Shown: positions 46,453-57,886 of the stretch, in pieces
How positions within the stretch are numbered: position 1 is the stretch's first letter
Layout: every line of letters starts with the position of its first letter
Source of the DNA: Rivibacter subsaxonicus
Lineage (GTDB): Bacteria; Pseudomonadota; Gammaproteobacteria; Burkholderiales; Burkholderiaceae_C
Direction: 5' to 3'
Length of the DNA stretch: 64,000 nt
Assembly: GCF_004217215.1 (NCBI RefSeq)
Contig: NZ_SHKP01000010.1
Span: 1-64,000 of the forward strand
Made by a program: the position numbers and the translations under genes
Notes under the pieces: model-generated
Seen by the model: the letters and a program-made list of their open reading frames with translations, nothing else
The model's database searches: none
Told to the model about the DNA's origin: nothing

Positions 46453-46501
46453 CCCGGGAGGGCCGCACGCTGCCAGTGGCGTGCGACTCCTCTCTCCCGG
46501 G
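46453..46501 (+). other. Nested hairpin between fusA and tuf
   Basis: CCCGGGAG (46453-46460) pairs with CTCCCGGG (46494-46501), and inside it GCACGC (46465-46470) pairs with GCGTGC (46479-46484). No T run follows, so it looks more like a processing or stability element than a terminator. Confidence 0.6.
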
Positions 46502-46536
46502 GAAACCTTAAACCCGACACTGGAAATGCTCTTTTT

Positions 46537-47738
<1,202 letters not shown>

Positions 47739-47751
47739 GTTTTTGCGTGAC

Positions 47752-47810
47752 GGCCCGGCGCTCCTGGGCGCCGGGCCTCCACCCTCTGGCAGTCCGGCCG
47801 TCTCGGCCGG
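47752..47810 (+). other. Two hairpins between tuf and rpsJ
   Basis: GGCCCGGCGC (47752-47761) pairs with GCGCCGGGCC (47768-47777), and CCGGCCG (47794-47800) pairs with CGGCCGG (47804-47810). Neither is followed by a T run. They may tune read-through or mRNA stability between the abundant tuf message and rpsJ. Confidence 0.6.
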
Positions 47811-47837
47811 GTTGCATTGCTCTTTGAAGGAACCGTC

Positions 47838-48149
47838 ATGCAAAAGCAGAAGATTCGCATCCGCCTGAAGGCGTTTGACTACAAGCTGATCGACCAGTCG
47901 GCACTCGAGATCGTCGACACCGCCAAGCGCACCGGCGCCATCGTCAAGGGCCCGGTGCCCCTGCCGACCCGCCTCGAGCGCTTCGACATCCTGCGCTCGC
48001 CGCACGTCAACAAGACCTCGCGCGACCAGTTCGAGATCCGCACCCACCAGCGCCTGATGGACATCGTCGATCCGACCGACAAGACGGTCGACGCGCTGAT
48101 GAAGCTGGACCTGCCGGCCGGCGTCGACGTCGAGATCAAGCTGCAATGA
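47838..48149 (+). CDS. rpsJ: Ribosomal protein S10 (NusE)
   Basis: The 103-residue protein is part of the 30S head and also binds NusB and NusG. The core [18 protein letters not shown] and the C-terminal GVDVEIKLQ are typical. GAAGGAACC precedes the ATG at 47838. It is separated from rplC by a 193-base spacer with its own promoter-like box. Confidence 0.98.
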   Translation: MQKQKIRIRLKAFDYKLIDQSALEIVDTAKRTGAIVKGPVPLPTRLERFDILRSPHVNKTSRDQFEIRTHQRLMDIVDPTDKTVDALMKLDLPAGVDVEIKLQ

Positions 48150-48197
48150 GTTGGAGCCGGGAGTCCACGCAGCTAGCTGCGCGGGTGAACCCGGATC

Positions 48198-48206
48198 TGC
48201 TACACT
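48198..48206 (+). promoter_or_regulatory. Possible promoter before rplC
   Basis: TGCTACACT is an extended -10 box; no good -35 box is seen. It lies in the 193-base rpsJ-rplC spacer, so the S10 genes from rplC on may be transcribed partly independently of rpsJ. The spacer also holds a CTGC/GCAG hairpin near 48224-48238. Confidence 0.4.
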
Positions 48207-48342
48207 AGCAAGCTTTTCCGCGGCTGCCTTCGTGCAGCAACGGATTTTGAGGGGCGCCGCTTCGGTGGCGTTCCATTTGTCAGTCCGGCCAATCGATGCC
48301 GGACGTTGCAACAAAGGCTCTTAACAGAGCTGGAGAAGAACC

Positions 48343-49023
48343 ATGACGACAGCCAATCCGGGCCACCGCCTCGGTTTGCTGGGCCGCAAGGTGGGCATGA
48401 TGCGCATCTTCACGGACGACGGCGATGCCGTGCCCGTGACGGTGCTCGACGTGTCGAACAACCGTGTTGCCCAGGTCAAGACCGAAGCGACCGACGGCTA
48501 CAGCGCCGTCCAGATCGCTTTCGGCACGCGCAAGGCTTCGCGCGTGACCAAGCCGGCCGCAGGCCACCTCGCCAAGGCGGGTGTGGAAGCCGGCGAGATC
48601 CTCAAGGAATTCCGCGTCACGGCCGACGTGGCTGGGCAATTCGCGCCGGGCAGCTCGCTGCCGGTGACGTTGTTCGCCGCCGGCCAGGTCGTCGACGTGC
48701 AAGCCACGTCGATCGGCAAGGGTTTCGCGGGCACGATCAAGCGCCACAACTTCAGCTCGCAGCGCGCGTCGCACGGCAATAGCCGTTCGCACAACGTGCC
48801 GGGCTCGATCTCGATGGCGCAGGATCCTGGTCGCGTGTTCCCGGGCAAGAAGATGACCGGCCACATGGGTGACGAGACCGTCACCACGCAAAACCTCGAC
48901 ATCGTGCGCGTTGACGAAGCCCGTCAGTTGCTGCTGGTCAAGGGTGCGGTTCCGGGCGCCAAGGGCGGCTTCGTGACCGTGCGTCCGGCCGTCAAGGTCA
49001 AGCTCAAGAAGGGAGCCCAGTGA
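48343..49023 (+). CDS. rplC: Ribosomal protein L3
   Basis: The 226-residue protein nucleates 50S assembly. [13 protein letters not shown] at the N-terminus and [16 protein letters not shown] in the second half are family marks. GGAGAAGAACC precedes the ATG. The stop overlaps the rplD start by one base. Confidence 0.98.
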   Translation: MTTANPGHRLGLLGRKVGMMRIFTDDGDAVPVTVLDVSNNRVAQVKTEATDGYSAVQIAFGTRKASRVTKPAAGHLAKAGVEAGEILKEFRVTADVAGQFAPGSSLPVTLFAAGQVVDVQATSIGKGFAGTIKRHNFSSQRASHGNSRSHNVPGSISMAQDPGRVFPGKKMTGHMGDETVTTQNLDIVRVDEARQLLLVKGAVPGAKGGFVTVRPAVKVKLKKGAQ

Positions 49024-49643
49024 TGCAACTCGAGCTCCTGAACGAACAGGGCCAGTCGTCTGCCAAGGTGGACGCGCCCGACACGGTCTTCGGCCGTGAC
49101 TACAACGAGGCGTTGGTGCACCAGATCGTCGTGGCCTACCAGGCCAACGCGCGCCAGGGTACCCGTGCCCAGAAGGACCGCGGCACCGTCTCGCACACCA
49201 CGAAGAAGCCGTGGGCCCAGAAGGGTACCGGTCGCGCTCGCGCCGGCATGAGCTCCTCGCCGCTGTGGCGCGGAGGCGGCCGGATCTTCCCGAACACGCC
49301 GGACGAGAACTTCTCGCAGAAGGTCAACAAGAAGATGTACCGCGCCGGCATGGCGTCCATCTTCTCGCAGCTGGCCCGTGATGGCCGTCTGGCGGTGGTC
49401 GATTCGATCAAGGTCGATTCGCCCAAGACCAAGCTGCTGGCCGCCAAGTTCAAGGCCATGGGCCTGGACTCGGTGCTGGTGATCGCCGACGAGGTCGACG
49501 AGAACCTGTTCCTCGCGTCGCGCAACCTCGCCAACGTGATGGTGGTCGAGCCGCGTTACGCCGATCCGCTGTCTCTGGTCTTCTACAAGAAGGTCCTGGT
49601 GACGAAGGGCGCGATCGACAAGCTCAAGGAGATGCTGGCATGA
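49023..49643 (+). CDS. rplD: Ribosomal protein L4
   Basis: The 206-residue protein lines the peptide tunnel and in E. coli represses the S10 operon. [25 protein letters not shown] is the extended loop region. A GTG at 49020 is one codon earlier, but the ATG at 49023, overlapping the rplC stop, is preferred. Confidence 0.97.
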   Translation: MQLELLNEQGQSSAKVDAPDTVFGRDYNEALVHQIVVAYQANARQGTRAQKDRGTVSHTTKKPWAQKGTGRARAGMSSSPLWRGGGRIFPNTPDENFSQKVNKKMYRAGMASIFSQLARDGRLAVVDSIKVDSPKTKLLAAKFKAMGLDSVLVIADEVDENLFLASRNLANVMVVEPRYADPLSLVFYKKVLVTKGAIDKLKEMLA

Positions 49644-49972
49644 GCGCCGCCTTCAAACCCATCGACACCAAGTTCGACGAGAACCGCCTGATGCAGGTGC
49701 TGGTCTCGCCGATCGTGTCCGAGAAGGCCACGGCCGTCGCCGAGAAGCACAACCAGGTGCTGTTCAAGGTGCTCCAGGACGCCACCAAGCCGGAAATCAA
49801 GGCTGCGGTGGAGCTGATGTTCAAGGTCGAGGTCGACAAGGTCTCGGTCGTCAACATCAAGGGCAAGACCAAGCGCTTCGGCAAGACCACTGGCCGCCGG
49901 GACAACCTGCGCAAGGCCTACGTCTGCCTCAAGCCGGGTCAGGAGCTCAACTTCTCCGGGGAGGCTGCGTAA
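49640..49972 (+). CDS. rplW: Ribosomal protein L23
   Basis: The 110-residue tunnel-exit protein docks trigger factor and [14 protein letters not shown] at the N-terminal part is typical. It overlaps rplD by four bases (ATGA) and rplB by one, showing tight coupling. Confidence 0.97.
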   Translation: MSAAFKPIDTKFDENRLMQVLVSPIVSEKATAVAEKHNQVLFKVLQDATKPEIKAAVELMFKVEVDKVSVVNIKGKTKRFGKTTGRRDNLRKAYVCLKPGQELNFSGEAA

Positions 49973-50796
49973 TGGCCGTCGTCAAAGTCAAACCGACCTC
50001 GCCCGGCCGCCGTGCCGTCGTGAAGGTGGTGCATTCGCACCTGCACAAGGGCAAGCCCGAAGCGTCGCTGCTCGAGCCGCAGATGCAGAACTCGGGCCGT
50101 AACAACAACGGTCACATCACGATTCGCCACAAGGGCGGTGGTCACAAGCACCACTACCGCGTGGTCGACTTCAAGCGCAACAAGGACGGCATTCCGGCCA
50201 AGGTCGAGCGTATCGAATACGACCCGAACCGCACCGCCCACATCGCGCTGCTGTGCTACGCCGACGGCGCTCGCACCTACATCATTGCCCCGCGCAATGT
50301 CGAGGTGGGCCAGACGCTGCTGAGCGGCGCCGAGGCGCCGATCAAGGCCGGCAACACGCTGCCGATCCGCAACATCCCCGTGGGCTCGACGATCCATTGC
50401 GTCGAGATGCTGCCCGGCAAGGGCGCGCAGATCGCGCGTTCGGCCGGTACCTCGGTGGTGCTGATGGCGCGTGAAGGCACCTACGCTCAGGTTCGCCTGC
50501 GCTCGGGTGAAGTGCGCAAGATCCACATCGACTGCCGCGCCACCATCGGCGAGGTCAGCAACGAAGAGCACAACCTGCGCCAGTACGGCAAGGCCGGTGC
50601 CAAGCGTTGGAAGGGTATTCGCCCGACCGTCCGTGGTGTTGCGATGAACCCGGTGGACCACCCGCACGGCGGCGGCGAAGGCCGCACCGGCGAAGGTCAG
50701 GTGCCTGTGTCGCCGTGGAACACGATGACCAAGGGCTATCGCACTCGCAGCAATAAGCGCACGCAGACGTTCATCGTCTCGCGTCGCAAGAAGTAA
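49972..50796 (+). CDS. rplB: Ribosomal protein L2
   Basis: The 274-residue protein lies near the peptidyl-transferase centre. [13 protein letters not shown] at the start and [15 protein letters not shown] with the conserved His in the second half identify it. It starts inside the rplW stop. Confidence 0.98.
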   Translation: MAVVKVKPTSPGRRAVVKVVHSHLHKGKPEASLLEPQMQNSGRNNNGHITIRHKGGGHKHHYRVVDFKRNKDGIPAKVERIEYDPNRTAHIALLCYADGARTYIIAPRNVEVGQTLLSGAEAPIKAGNTLPIRNIPVGSTIHCVEMLPGKGAQIARSAGTSVVLMAREGTYAQVRLRSGEVRKIHIDCRATIGEVSNEEHNLRQYGKAGAKRWKGIRPTVRGVAMNPVDHPHGGGEGRTGEGQVPVSPWNTMTKGYRTRSNKRTQTFIVSRRKK

Positions 50797-50808
50797 GGGG
50801 CGCAGCAG

Positions 50809-51084
50809 ATGTCTCGTTCACTGAAAAAGGGTCCCTTCGTGGACCACCACCTGGTTGCCAAGGTCGAGAAGGCCGTGGCCATCAAGGACAAGAAGCCGAT
50901 CAAGACCTGGTCGCGCCGCTCGACGATCCTGCCCGAGTTCATCGGGCTGACGATCGCCGTGCACAACGGCAAGCAACACGTGCCTGTGTACGTGAGCGAC
51001 CAGATGGTCGGTCACAAGCTCGGCGAGTTCGCCCTGACCCGTACGTTCAAGGGTCACCCCGGCGACAAGAAGGCCAAGAAGTAA
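50809..51084 (+). CDS. rpsS: Ribosomal protein S19
   Basis: The 91-residue protein of the 30S head begins [14 protein letters not shown] and contains [16 protein letters not shown] and [16 protein letters not shown]. It follows rplB by 12 bases. Confidence 0.98.
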   Translation: MSRSLKKGPFVDHHLVAKVEKAVAIKDKKPIKTWSRRSTILPEFIGLTIAVHNGKQHVPVYVSDQMVGHKLGEFALTRTFKGHPGDKKAKK

Positions 51085-51093
51085 GGAGCGGCT

Positions 51094-51423
51094 ATGGAAA
51101 CCCGAGCAATCGTTCGCGGCGTCCGCCTCTCGGTCGACAAGGGTCGACTGGTGGCTGACCTGATCCGCGGCAAGAAGGTGGACCAGGCGCTCAACATCCT
51201 GGAATTCACGCAGAAGAAGGCGGCCGTCATCGTCAAGAAGGCGCTGGAGTCTGCGATCGCCAATGCCGAGCACAACGACGGCGCCGACATCGACGAACTG
51301 AAGGTCAAGACGATCTATGTCGAGCAGGGTCCGACGCTGAAGCGTTTCACCGCGCGCGCCAAGGGCCGCGGCAACAGCATCAGCAAGCCGACCTGCCACA
51401 TCTTCGTCACCGTCGGCAACTAA
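51094..51423 (+). CDS. rplV: Ribosomal protein L22
   Basis: The 109-residue protein reaches into the exit tunnel. [19 protein letters not shown] and the loop [15 protein letters not shown] are typical, and no loop insertion of the macrolide-resistant kind is seen. AAGGAGCGGC precedes the ATG. Confidence 0.98.
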   Translation: METRAIVRGVRLSVDKGRLVADLIRGKKVDQALNILEFTQKKAAVIVKKALESAIANAEHNDGADIDELKVKTIYVEQGPTLKRFTARAKGRGNSISKPTCHIFVTVGN

Positions 51424-51433
51424 GGCCTAGACC

Positions 51434-52345
51434 ATGGGACAAAAAATCCATCCGGTAGGCTTTCGCCTGCCCGTGACCCGCAACTGGTCGTCGCGCTGGT
51501 ACGCGTCGAGCAAGAACTTCGCCGGCATGCTGGCCGAAGACCTGCAGGTTCGCGATTTCCTCAAGGCGCGTCTGAAGAATGCCGCGGTCTCGCGCATCCT
51601 GATCGAGCGTCCGGCCAAGAACGCCCGCATCACCATCTACTCGGCGCGTCCCGGCGTGGTGATCGGCAAGAAGGGCGAGGACATCGAGAACCTCAAGGCC
51701 GAACTGACGCGCCGCCTCGGCGTGCCGGTCGCGGTCAACATCGAAGAGATCCGTAAGCCGGAAGTCGATGCTCAGCTGATCGCCGACTCGATCACCCAGC
51801 AGCTCGAGAAGCGAATCATGTTCCGCCGTGCGATGAAGCGCGCGATGCAGAACGCGATGCGCCTGGGCGCGCAGGGTATCAAGATCATGTCGGCCGGCCG
51901 CCTCAACGGCATCGAGATCGCCCGCACCGAGTGGTACCGCGAAGGCCGGGTGCCGCTTCACACGCTGCGCGCCGACATCGACTACGGTTTCTCGGAAGCC
52001 AAGACGACCTACGGCATCATCGGTGTCAAGGTCTGGGTCTATCGTGGCGACCGCCTGGCCAACGGCGAGGCGCCGACGCTCAAGGGCGGCGACGATCGTG
52101 AAGACGATCGCCGCAACCGTCGTGGTCCGCGCAGCGACCGTCCGGGTGGCGACCGCCGTCCGAGCGGTGGCCGTGGCGGCCCGGGTGCCCCTGGTGGCCC
52201 CGGCCGTGGCCCGCGCGCCGAAGCCGCACCGGCCGACAGCGACAGGCCGGCAGATGCCGCGACTGCCGCCCCCGCCGGCGATGCGCCCAAGGCTCCGGCC
52301 GTCAAGCGCGTGCGCAAGGTCGCCGCACCTGGCACCGGCGCATAA
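51434..52345 (+). CDS. rpsC: Ribosomal protein S3 with long C-terminal tail
   Basis: The 303-residue protein forms part of the mRNA entry site; the KH domain ([17 protein letters not shown]) and the helicase-type arginine region are intact. It is about 70 residues longer than in E. coli. After about residue 218 there is a low-complexity tail, first Asp/Arg-rich, then Gly/Pro/Arg-rich, then Ala/Pro-rich, ending in a basic VKRVRKV. Such tails vary between Burkholderiales; the function is unknown. Confidence 0.97.
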   Translation: MGQKIHPVGFRLPVTRNWSSRWYASSKNFAGMLAEDLQVRDFLKARLKNAAVSRILIERPAKNARITIYSARPGVVIGKKGEDIENLKAELTRRLGVPVAVNIEEIRKPEVDAQLIADSITQQLEKRIMFRRAMKRAMQNAMRLGAQGIKIMSAGRLNGIEIARTEWYREGRVPLHTLRADIDYGFSEAKTTYGIIGVKVWVYRGDRLANGEAPTLKGGDDREDDRRNRRGPRSDRPGGDRRPSGGRGGPGAPGGPGRGPRAEAAPADSDRPADAATAAPAGDAPKAPAVKRVRKVAAPGTGA

Positions 52346-52357
52346 GGAGAACAAGAC

Positions 52358-52774
52358 ATGCTGCAACCCGCTCGCCGCAAATACCGCAAGGAGCAGAAGG
52401 GCCGCAACACCGGCGTCGCCACTCGTGGCGCCACCGTGGCATTCGGTGAATTCGGCCTCAAGGCCACCGAACGCGGCCGTATCACCGCTCGCCAGATCGA
52501 GGCCGCGCGTCGCGCGATCTCGCGTCACGTGAAGCGCGGTGGTCGTATCTTCATCCGCATCTTCCCGGACAAGCCGATCTCGCAGAAGCCTGCCGAGGTC
52601 CGCATGGGCAACGGCAAGGGCAACCCGGAGTACTACGTGGCTGAGATCCAGCCCGGCAAGGTGCTCTACGAGATCAACGGCGTCGACGAAGTCCTCGCAC
52701 GTGAGGCGTTCACGCTGGCTGCCGCCAAGCTGCCGCTGAAGTGCACCTTCGTCGCCCGCCAGGTCGGCACCTGA
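52358..52774 (+). CDS. rplP: Ribosomal protein L16
   Basis: The 138-residue protein near the A-site tRNA begins [17 protein letters not shown] and contains [16 protein letters not shown]-type sequence. It lies 12 bases after rpsC. Confidence 0.98.
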   Translation: MLQPARRKYRKEQKGRNTGVATRGATVAFGEFGLKATERGRITARQIEAARRAISRHVKRGGRIFIRIFPDKPISQKPAEVRMGNGKGNPEYYVAEIQPGKVLYEINGVDEVLAREAFTLAAAKLPLKCTFVARQVGT

Positions 52775-52794
52775 GCCGGCACCGGAGACCACAC

Positions 52795-52995
52795 ATGAAA
52801 GCATCCGAACTCCGCACGAAGGACGTCGCGGCGCTCGAGCAGGAAATCAAGTCCCTGCTCAAGGCGCACTTCGGCCTGCGCATGCAGAAGGGTACCCAGC
52901 AGCTGAGCAACACCGCCAGCCTGCGCGATACCCGCCGTTCCATCGCTCGCGCCAAGACCATCCTGGCCGAGAAGAAGAAGGGAGCCGCGCAATGA
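52795..52995 (+). CDS. rpmC: Ribosomal protein L29
   Basis: The 66-residue tunnel-exit protein starts [18 protein letters not shown] and is one long helical hairpin. The ATG at 52795 is chosen; in-frame sequence upstream overlaps rplP. Its stop overlaps the rpsQ start by four bases. Confidence 0.96.
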   Translation: MKASELRTKDVAALEQEIKSLLKAHFGLRMQKGTQQLSNTASLRDTRRSIARAKTILAEKKKGAAQ

Positions 52996-53267
52996 CGCAA
53001 GCTCAAACCGCCGAGAAGAACACGCGCACGCTGGTCGGCCGCGTCGTCAGCGACAAGCGCGCCAAGACGATCACGGTGCTGGTCGAGCGTCGTGCCAAGC
53101 ACGAGCTCTACGGCAAGATCGTCGCCACCTCGCGCAAGTACCACGCGCATGACGAGAACGGCGACTACCACCTCGGTGACCTCGTCGAGATCGCCGAAGG
53201 GCGCCCGATCTCGAAGACCAAGTCGTGGGTCGTGACCCGCCTGGTCGAGAAGGCGCGCGGCATCTAA
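52992..53267 (+). CDS. rpsQ: Ribosomal protein S17
   Basis: The 91-residue 16S-binding protein has [19 protein letters not shown] and [17 protein letters not shown]. It is the last gene of this S10 segment and is followed by a strong terminator, which is unusual because rplN normally comes next. Confidence 0.97.
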   Translation: MTQAQTAEKNTRTLVGRVVSDKRAKTITVLVERRAKHELYGKIVATSRKYHAHDENGDYHLGDLVEIAEGRPISKTKSWVVTRLVEKARGI

Positions 53268-53308
53268 GCCGACTTGAGCTCAAGGCCTTGCGAGGCCCTG
53301 TTCAGAAG

Positions 53309-53347
53309 AACGACCTGGTGCTGGCAAGCTGGCACCCGGTCGTTTTT
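53309..53347 (+). terminator. Terminator after rpsQ
   Basis: ACGACC (53310-53315) and GGTGC (53317-53321) pair with GCACC (53332-53336) and GGTCGT (53338-53343), with one T/C mismatch, and four more T follow. This is a strong intrinsic terminator that ends the S10 transcript. Confidence 0.9.
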
Positions 53348-53391
53348 CATTTCGGGTCCGTTTGCGACTCTAGCCACCAGGAGACGAGAAG

Positions 53392-53904
53392 ATGATCAAG
53401 ATCGGTGACAAGCTGCCCGCGGGCACGCTGCAGGAATATGTAGAGGTCGAGGGCAACGGCTGCTCGATCGGGCCGAACAGCTTCGAGATCCCGAAGCTCA
53501 CGGCCGGCAAGACGATTGCGCTGTTCGCGCTGCCCGGCGCCTACACGCCGACCTGTTCGGCGCAGCATGTGCCCGGCTATGTGCAGCACGCGGCCGACTT
53601 CAAGGCGGCCGGCGTCGACGAGATCTGGTGCGTGTCGGTCAACGATGCCTTCGTGATGGGTGCCTGGGGCCGCGACCAGAAGACGGCAGACAAGGTTCGC
53701 ATGATGGCCGACGGCAGCGCGGCATTCGCCCAGGCCACCGGGCTGACGCTCGATCTCACCGCGCGCGGCATGGGCCTGCGCTCGGCGCGCTACTCGATGC
53801 TGGTCAAGGACGGCGTGGTCAAGACGCTCAACGTCGAAGGACCGGGCAAGTTCGAGGTCAGCGATGCCGCCACGCTGCTGGCTCAGGCCAAGGCGCTGGC
53901 CTGA
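53392..53904 (+). CDS. Prx5-type peroxiredoxin
   Basis: The 170-residue thiol peroxidase has the active-site signature PGAYTPTCS with peroxidatic Cys55; other cysteines are Cys24 and Cys80, either of which could act as resolving residue. No glutaredoxin domain is fused. It reduces peroxides in the cytoplasm with a thiol donor such as glutaredoxin or thioredoxin. It lies between the S10 and spc ribosomal gene sets, after a terminator and before a new promoter, so it appears separately expressed; a promoter of its own between 53348 and 53391 is not obvious. Confidence 0.9.
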   Translation: MIKIGDKLPAGTLQEYVEVEGNGCSIGPNSFEIPKLTAGKTIALFALPGAYTPTCSAQHVPGYVQHAADFKAAGVDEIWCVSVNDAFVMGAWGRDQKTADKVRMMADGSAAFAQATGLTLDLTARGMGLRSARYSMLVKDGVVKTLNVEGPGKFEVSDAATLLAQAKALA

Positions 53905-53946
53905 CCAAAGCCAGGGAGCCCTCTCCACTTCTTTGCGTCTGGGCAC

Positions 53947-53975
53947 TTGACGCAAGCTGGTGGATAAGGGATACT
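53947..53975 (+). promoter_or_regulatory. Promoter of the spc gene set
   Basis: TTGACG (53947-53952) and GATACT (53970-53975) are 17 bases apart. It lies after the peroxiredoxin gene and starts a leader of about 200 bases before rplN. Confidence 0.7.
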
Positions 53976-53986
53976 GCTGAGCTTCG

Positions 53987-54024
53987 CCGGGAAACCGGGT
54001 TGCGATCCCTCAGGGTCTCCTGAG
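53987..54024 (+). other. Two leader hairpins before rplN
   Basis: CCGG-GAAA-CCGG (53987-53998) is a small GNRA-capped stem, and CTCAGG-GTCT-CCTGAG (54009-54024) is a perfect six-pair stem. Both are at the 5' end of the predicted spc transcript. Confidence 0.5.
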
Positions 54025-54182
54025 CGCCTGACAAAGGCAGTGGACGCGCAATTCGACTCCCGGTCTCGCCCTTCGAGGGTGGCGGCCGCTGGCAAATGAG
54101 CGAGCGGTCTTCGCCCCACGGGACCAAGACTGACCGCTGGCCGCCCATGGTGGGTGTCGTGCGGGACAAGTTGGGGACAGAC

Positions 54183-54551
54183 ATGATCCAAATGCAATCG
54201 CGACTTGATGTCGCGGACAACACTGGCGCGAAGAGCGTCATGTGCATCAAGGTGCTGGGCGGCTCCAAGCGCCGCTACGCCGGCATCGGCGATGTCATCA
54301 AGGTCTCCATCAAGGAGGCTGCGCCGCGTGGTCGCGTGAAGAAGGGCGAGATCTACAACGCCGTCGTCGTGCGCACCGCCAAGGGCGTTCGTCGCCAGGA
54401 CGGCTCGCTGGTCAAGTTCGACGGCAATGCCGCCGTGCTGCTCAACGCCAAGCTCGAGCCCATTGGCACCCGCATCTTCGGCCCGGTCACGCGTGAACTG
54501 CGTACCGAGCGCTTCATGAAGATCGTGTCGCTCGCGCCCGAAGTGCTGTGA
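54183..54551 (+). CDS. rplN: Ribosomal protein L14
   Basis: The 122-residue protein starts [17 protein letters not shown] and contains [15 protein letters not shown]. The ATG at 54183 is chosen from the family N-terminus; the frame is open further upstream without similarity. It opens the spc gene set. Confidence 0.98.
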   Translation: MIQMQSRLDVADNTGAKSVMCIKVLGGSKRRYAGIGDVIKVSIKEAAPRGRVKKGEIYNAVVVRTAKGVRRQDGSLVKFDGNAAVLLNAKLEPIGTRIFGPVTRELRTERFMKIVSLAPEVL

Positions 54552-54576
54552 GCGAACAGCGTCCAAAGGACAGGTC

Positions 54577-54903
54577 ATGAACAAGATTCGCAAAGGCGAC
54601 CAGGTCATCGTGCTGACTGGTCGCGACAAGGGCAAGCGCGGCGTCATCTCGGCGCGCGTCGACGTCGATCACGTGCTCGTCGAGGGCGTCAACGTGGTCA
54701 AGAAGCACGTCAAGCCCAACCCGCTCAAGGGCACGACCGGTGGCATCGTCGACAAGACCATGCCGATTCACCAGTCCAACGTGGCGATCTACAACCCCGC
54801 ATCGGCCAAGGCCGACCGCGTGGGCATCAAGCTGCTTGATGACGGCAAGAAGGTGCGCGTTTTCAAGTCGAGTGGTGAGCAGATCCCTGCGCCCAAGGCC
54901 TGA
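54577..54903 (+). CDS. rplX: Ribosomal protein L24
   Basis: The 108-residue assembly protein has the KOW motif [20 protein letters not shown] at its N-terminus. It follows rplN by 25 bases. Confidence 0.97.
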   Translation: MNKIRKGDQVIVLTGRDKGKRGVISARVDVDHVLVEGVNVVKKHVKPNPLKGTTGGIVDKTMPIHQSNVAIYNPASAKADRVGIKLLDDGKKVRVFKSSGEQIPAPKA

Positions 54904-54918
54904 CGCTAGAGGTTCAAC

Positions 54919-55458
54919 ATGGCACGTCTGCAACAGTTCTACCGCGAAAAAGTGGTGCCGGACCTCGTCGAGAAGTTCGGCTACAAGTCGGTGATGCAAG
55001 TCCCGCGTCTCGAGAAGATCACGCTCAACATGGGCGTGAGCGAGGCGGTCTCCGACAAGAAGGTCATGGATCACGCAGTTGGTGACCTGACCAAGATCGC
55101 CGGCCAGAAGCCGGTGGTCACCAAGTCGAAGAAGGCGATTGCCGGCTTCAAGATCCGTGACGGCGTGCCCATCGGCACGATGGTCACGCTGCGCGGTGTG
55201 CGCATGTACGAATTCCTGGATCGCTTCGTGACGATCGCGCTGCCCCGCGTGCGCGACTTCCGCGGCATCTCGGGTCGCGCCTTCGACGGCCGTGGCAACT
55301 ACAACATCGGCGTCAAAGAGCAGATCATTTTCCCCGAGATCGAGTACGACAAGATCGACGCGCTCCGCGGGATGAATATCAGCATCACGACGACCGCGAA
55401 GAACGACGAGGAGGCCAAGGCTCTTCTCGCCGCCTTCAAATTCCCGTTCAAGAACTGA
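54919..55458 (+). CDS. rplE: Ribosomal protein L5
   Basis: The 179-residue protein binds 5S rRNA. Typical stretches are [18 protein letters not shown] and [18 protein letters not shown]. Length equals that of E. coli. Confidence 0.98.
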   Translation: MARLQQFYREKVVPDLVEKFGYKSVMQVPRLEKITLNMGVSEAVSDKKVMDHAVGDLTKIAGQKPVVTKSKKAIAGFKIRDGVPIGTMVTLRGVRMYEFLDRFVTIALPRVRDFRGISGRAFDGRGNYNIGVKEQIIFPEIEYDKIDALRGMNISITTTAKNDEEAKALLAAFKFPFKN

Positions 55459-55466
55459 GGTGACCT

Positions 55467-55772
55467 GTGGCCAAGGTTTCGATCAAGCAGCGTGAGCTGA
55501 AGCGAGAGCAGATGGTCGCCAAGTTCGCGAAGAAATACGCTGAACTCAAGGCAATCATCGACGACGCCGGCAAGTCCGACGAAGAGCGCTACACCGCGCG
55601 CCTGGCGCTGCAGAAGCTGCCGCGCAATGCGTACCCGACGCGCCTGCGCAACCGCTGCGAGCTGACCGGTCGCCCGCGTGGCACGTTCCGCACCTTCGGT
55701 CTGGGGCGCAGCAAGATCCGTGAGCTGGCGTTCAAGGGTGACATCCCCGGTGTCATCAAGGCCAGCTGGTAA
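55467..55772 (+). CDS. rpsN: Ribosomal protein S14 (zinc-free form)
   Basis: The 101-residue long form lacks the CxxC zinc motifs. It starts with GTG at 55467; the N-terminus [13 protein letters not shown] and the overlap region [21 protein letters not shown] match the family. It lies 8 bases after rplE. Confidence 0.97.
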   Translation: MAKVSIKQRELKREQMVAKFAKKYAELKAIIDDAGKSDEERYTARLALQKLPRNAYPTRLRNRCELTGRPRGTFRTFGLGRSKIRELAFKGDIPGVIKASW

Positions 55773-55798
55773 GTCGGCGCTGAATAGGAGTTCATCCC

Positions 55799-56194
55799 AT
55801 GAGCATGAGTGATCCCATCGCCGACATGCTGACCCGCATCCGCAACGCGCAACTGGTCGAGAAGACCAAGGTCGCGATGCCGGCTTCGAAGGTCAAGGTC
55901 GCGATCGCCCAGGTCCTGAAGGACGAGGGCTACATCGACGGATTCGCCGTCAAGAGCGAGGACGGCAAGTCCGCGCTCGAGATTGCGCTGAAGTACTACG
56001 CCGGTCGCCCGGTCATCGAGCGCATCGAGCGCGTGAGCCGTCCCGGCCTGCGCGTCTACAAGGGTCGCCACGACATTCCGCAGGTCATGAATGGCCTCGG
56101 TGTGGCGATCGTGACCACGCCGCAAGGCGTGATGACGGACCGCAAGGCCCGCGCTGCCGGTATCGGTGGCGAGGTCCTGTGCTACGTCGCCTGA
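55799..56194 (+). CDS. rpsH: Ribosomal protein S8
   Basis: The 131-residue 16S-binding protein starts [16 protein letters not shown] and ends [10 protein letters not shown]. In E. coli it represses the spc operon at the rplE site. A GGAG site precedes the ATG. Confidence 0.98.
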   Translation: MSMSDPIADMLTRIRNAQLVEKTKVAMPASKVKVAIAQVLKDEGYIDGFAVKSEDGKSALEIALKYYAGRPVIERIERVSRPGLRVYKGRHDIPQVMNGLGVAIVTTPQGVMTDRKARAAGIGGEVLCYVA

Positions 56195-56211
56195 CGCGAA
56201 GGAGCTGAAAC

Positions 56212-56745
56212 ATGTCCCGCGTAGGAAAAATGCCGATCGCCGTGCCGCAAGGTGTGGACGTTGCGATCACCGCTGAGCAGATCACCGTCAAGGGTTCGCT
56301 CGGCACGCTGTTGCAGTCGATGAGCCCGCTGGTGTCGGTCAAGAACGAAGGCGGTTCGCTGAACTTCGCGCCGGTCGACGAGACCGCGGCCGCGAACGCG
56401 ATGAGCGGCACGATGCGTGCGCTGGTGGCCAACATGGTCAACGGCGTCAGCAAGGGCTTCGAAAAGAAGCTGAACCTGGTCGGCGTGGGTTTCCGGGCCC
56501 AGGCCCAGGGCCAGAAGCTGAACCTGCAGATCGGGTTCTCGCATCCGGTCGCCAAGGAAATGCCGGCCGGCATCAAGGTCGAGTGCCCGACGCAGACCGA
56601 GATCCTCATCAAGGGATCGGACCGCCAGGTGGTGGGCCAGATCGCCGCCGAGGTGCGCGCGATCCGTCCGCCGGAGCCCTACAAGGGCAAGGGCATCCGT
56701 TACTCCGATGAAAAGGTCTCTCTCAAAGAGACCAAGAAGAAGTAA
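56212..56745 (+). CDS. rplF: Ribosomal protein L6
   Basis: The 177-residue protein near the sarcin-ricin loop begins [14 protein letters not shown] and ends with the [12 protein letters not shown] block. GAAGGAGC precedes the ATG. Confidence 0.98.
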   Translation: MSRVGKMPIAVPQGVDVAITAEQITVKGSLGTLLQSMSPLVSVKNEGGSLNFAPVDETAAANAMSGTMRALVANMVNGVSKGFEKKLNLVGVGFRAQAQGQKLNLQIGFSHPVAKEMPAGIKVECPTQTEILIKGSDRQVVGQIAAEVRAIRPPEPYKGKGIRYSDEKVSLKETKKK

Positions 56746-56756
56746 GGAGCAGCACG

Positions 56757-57122
56757 ATGTTGAACCAGAAAGAACAGCGCCTGCGTCGTGCCCGCCAGAC
56801 CCGCGCCCGCATTGCACTGCAACGCGTGGCCCGTCTGACGGTGTTCCGCTCCAACCTGCATATCTATGCAAGCGTCATTTCCGACGACGGCCAGCAGGTG
56901 CTCGCAAGCGCCTCGACCGCCGAAAAGGAAGTGCGCGCCCAGCTCGGCGCGGAGGGCAAGGGTGGCAATGCCGCCGCTGCCGCCATCGTCGGCAAGCGTA
57001 TCGCCGAAAAGGCCAAGGCCGCCGGCATCGAGAAGGTCGCGTTCGACCGCTCCGGTTTTGCGTACCACGGCCGCGTGAAGGCGCTGGCCGAGGCAGCGCG
57101 CGAAGCTGGTCTGCAGTTCTGA
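56757..57122 (+). CDS. rplR: Ribosomal protein L18
   Basis: The 121-residue 5S-rRNA-binding protein starts [20 protein letters not shown] and ends [14 protein letters not shown], both standard. AAGGAGCAGC precedes the ATG. Confidence 0.98.
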   Translation: MLNQKEQRLRRARQTRARIALQRVARLTVFRSNLHIYASVISDDGQQVLASASTAEKEVRAQLGAEGKGGNAAAAAIVGKRIAEKAKAAGIEKVAFDRSGFAYHGRVKALAEAAREAGLQF

Positions 57123-57138
57123 CGCACAAGGAAACAGC

Positions 57139-57657
57139 ATGGCAAAGTTTCAACCCCGCGCCCAGACCGAAGCGAACGAAGACGGCCTGAAGGAAAAGAT
57201 GATTCAGGTGAACCGCGTGACCAAGGTGGTCAAGGGCGGTCGCACCATGAGCTTCGCCGCGTTGACCGTGGTCGGTGACGGCGATGGCCGCGTCGGCATG
57301 GGCAAGGGCAAGGCCAAGGAAGTGCCGGTCGCAGTGCAGAAGGCCATGGAGTCTGCGCGCCGCAACATGGTCAAGGTCAGCCTGACGAACGGCACCGTGC
57401 ATCACCGCGTGATCGGCGAGCACGGCGCGGCCCGCGTGCTGCTGCAACCGGCGTCGCCCGGTACCGGCGTCATCGCCGGTGGCCCGATGCGCGCGGTCTT
57501 CGACGTCATGGGCGTCAAGGACATCGTTGCCAAGAGCCATGGCTCGACCAACCCGTACAACATGGTTCGCGCCACGTTCGATGCGCTGACCCGTTCGACC
57601 ACGCCCGCCCAGGTGGCGGCCAAGCGTGGCCTGACGGTGGAAGACATCTTCAATTGA
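57139..57657 (+). CDS. rpsE: Ribosomal protein S5
   Basis: The 172-residue protein of the 30S mRNA entry site has the double-stranded-RNA-binding block [18 protein letters not shown] and [19 protein letters not shown]. It lies 16 bases after rplR. Confidence 0.98.
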   Translation: MAKFQPRAQTEANEDGLKEKMIQVNRVTKVVKGGRTMSFAALTVVGDGDGRVGMGKGKAKEVPVAVQKAMESARRNMVKVSLTNGTVHHRVIGEHGAARVLLQPASPGTGVIAGGPMRAVFDVMGVKDIVAKSHGSTNPYNMVRATFDALTRSTTPAQVAAKRGLTVEDIFN

Positions 57658-57677
57658 GCCGCGCCCCGGAGAACGAC

Positions 57678-57863
57678 ATGACGACCGAAAAGAAGACGGT
57701 TACCGTCAAGCTGGTCAGGAGCCCGATCGGCACGCGCGAATCTCATCGCGCCACGGTGGTGGGCCTGGGCCTGCGCAAGCTCAACAGTGTGTCGACCCTG
57801 GAAGACACGCCGTCGGTGCGCGGCATGATCAACAAGATCAGTTACCTCGTGCAGGTGCTGTAA
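57678..57863 (+). CDS. rpmD: Ribosomal protein L30
   Basis: The 61-residue protein starts [18 protein letters not shown]; the ATG at 57678 is preferred over an in-frame TTG at the rpsE stop because GGAG lies just before it and the length fits. Confidence 0.96.
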   Translation: MTTEKKTVTVKLVRSPIGTRESHRATVVGLGLRKLNSVSTLEDTPSVRGMINKISYLVQVL

Positions 57864-57886
57864 GCAGCGCTGCGCAGGAGAATTCG

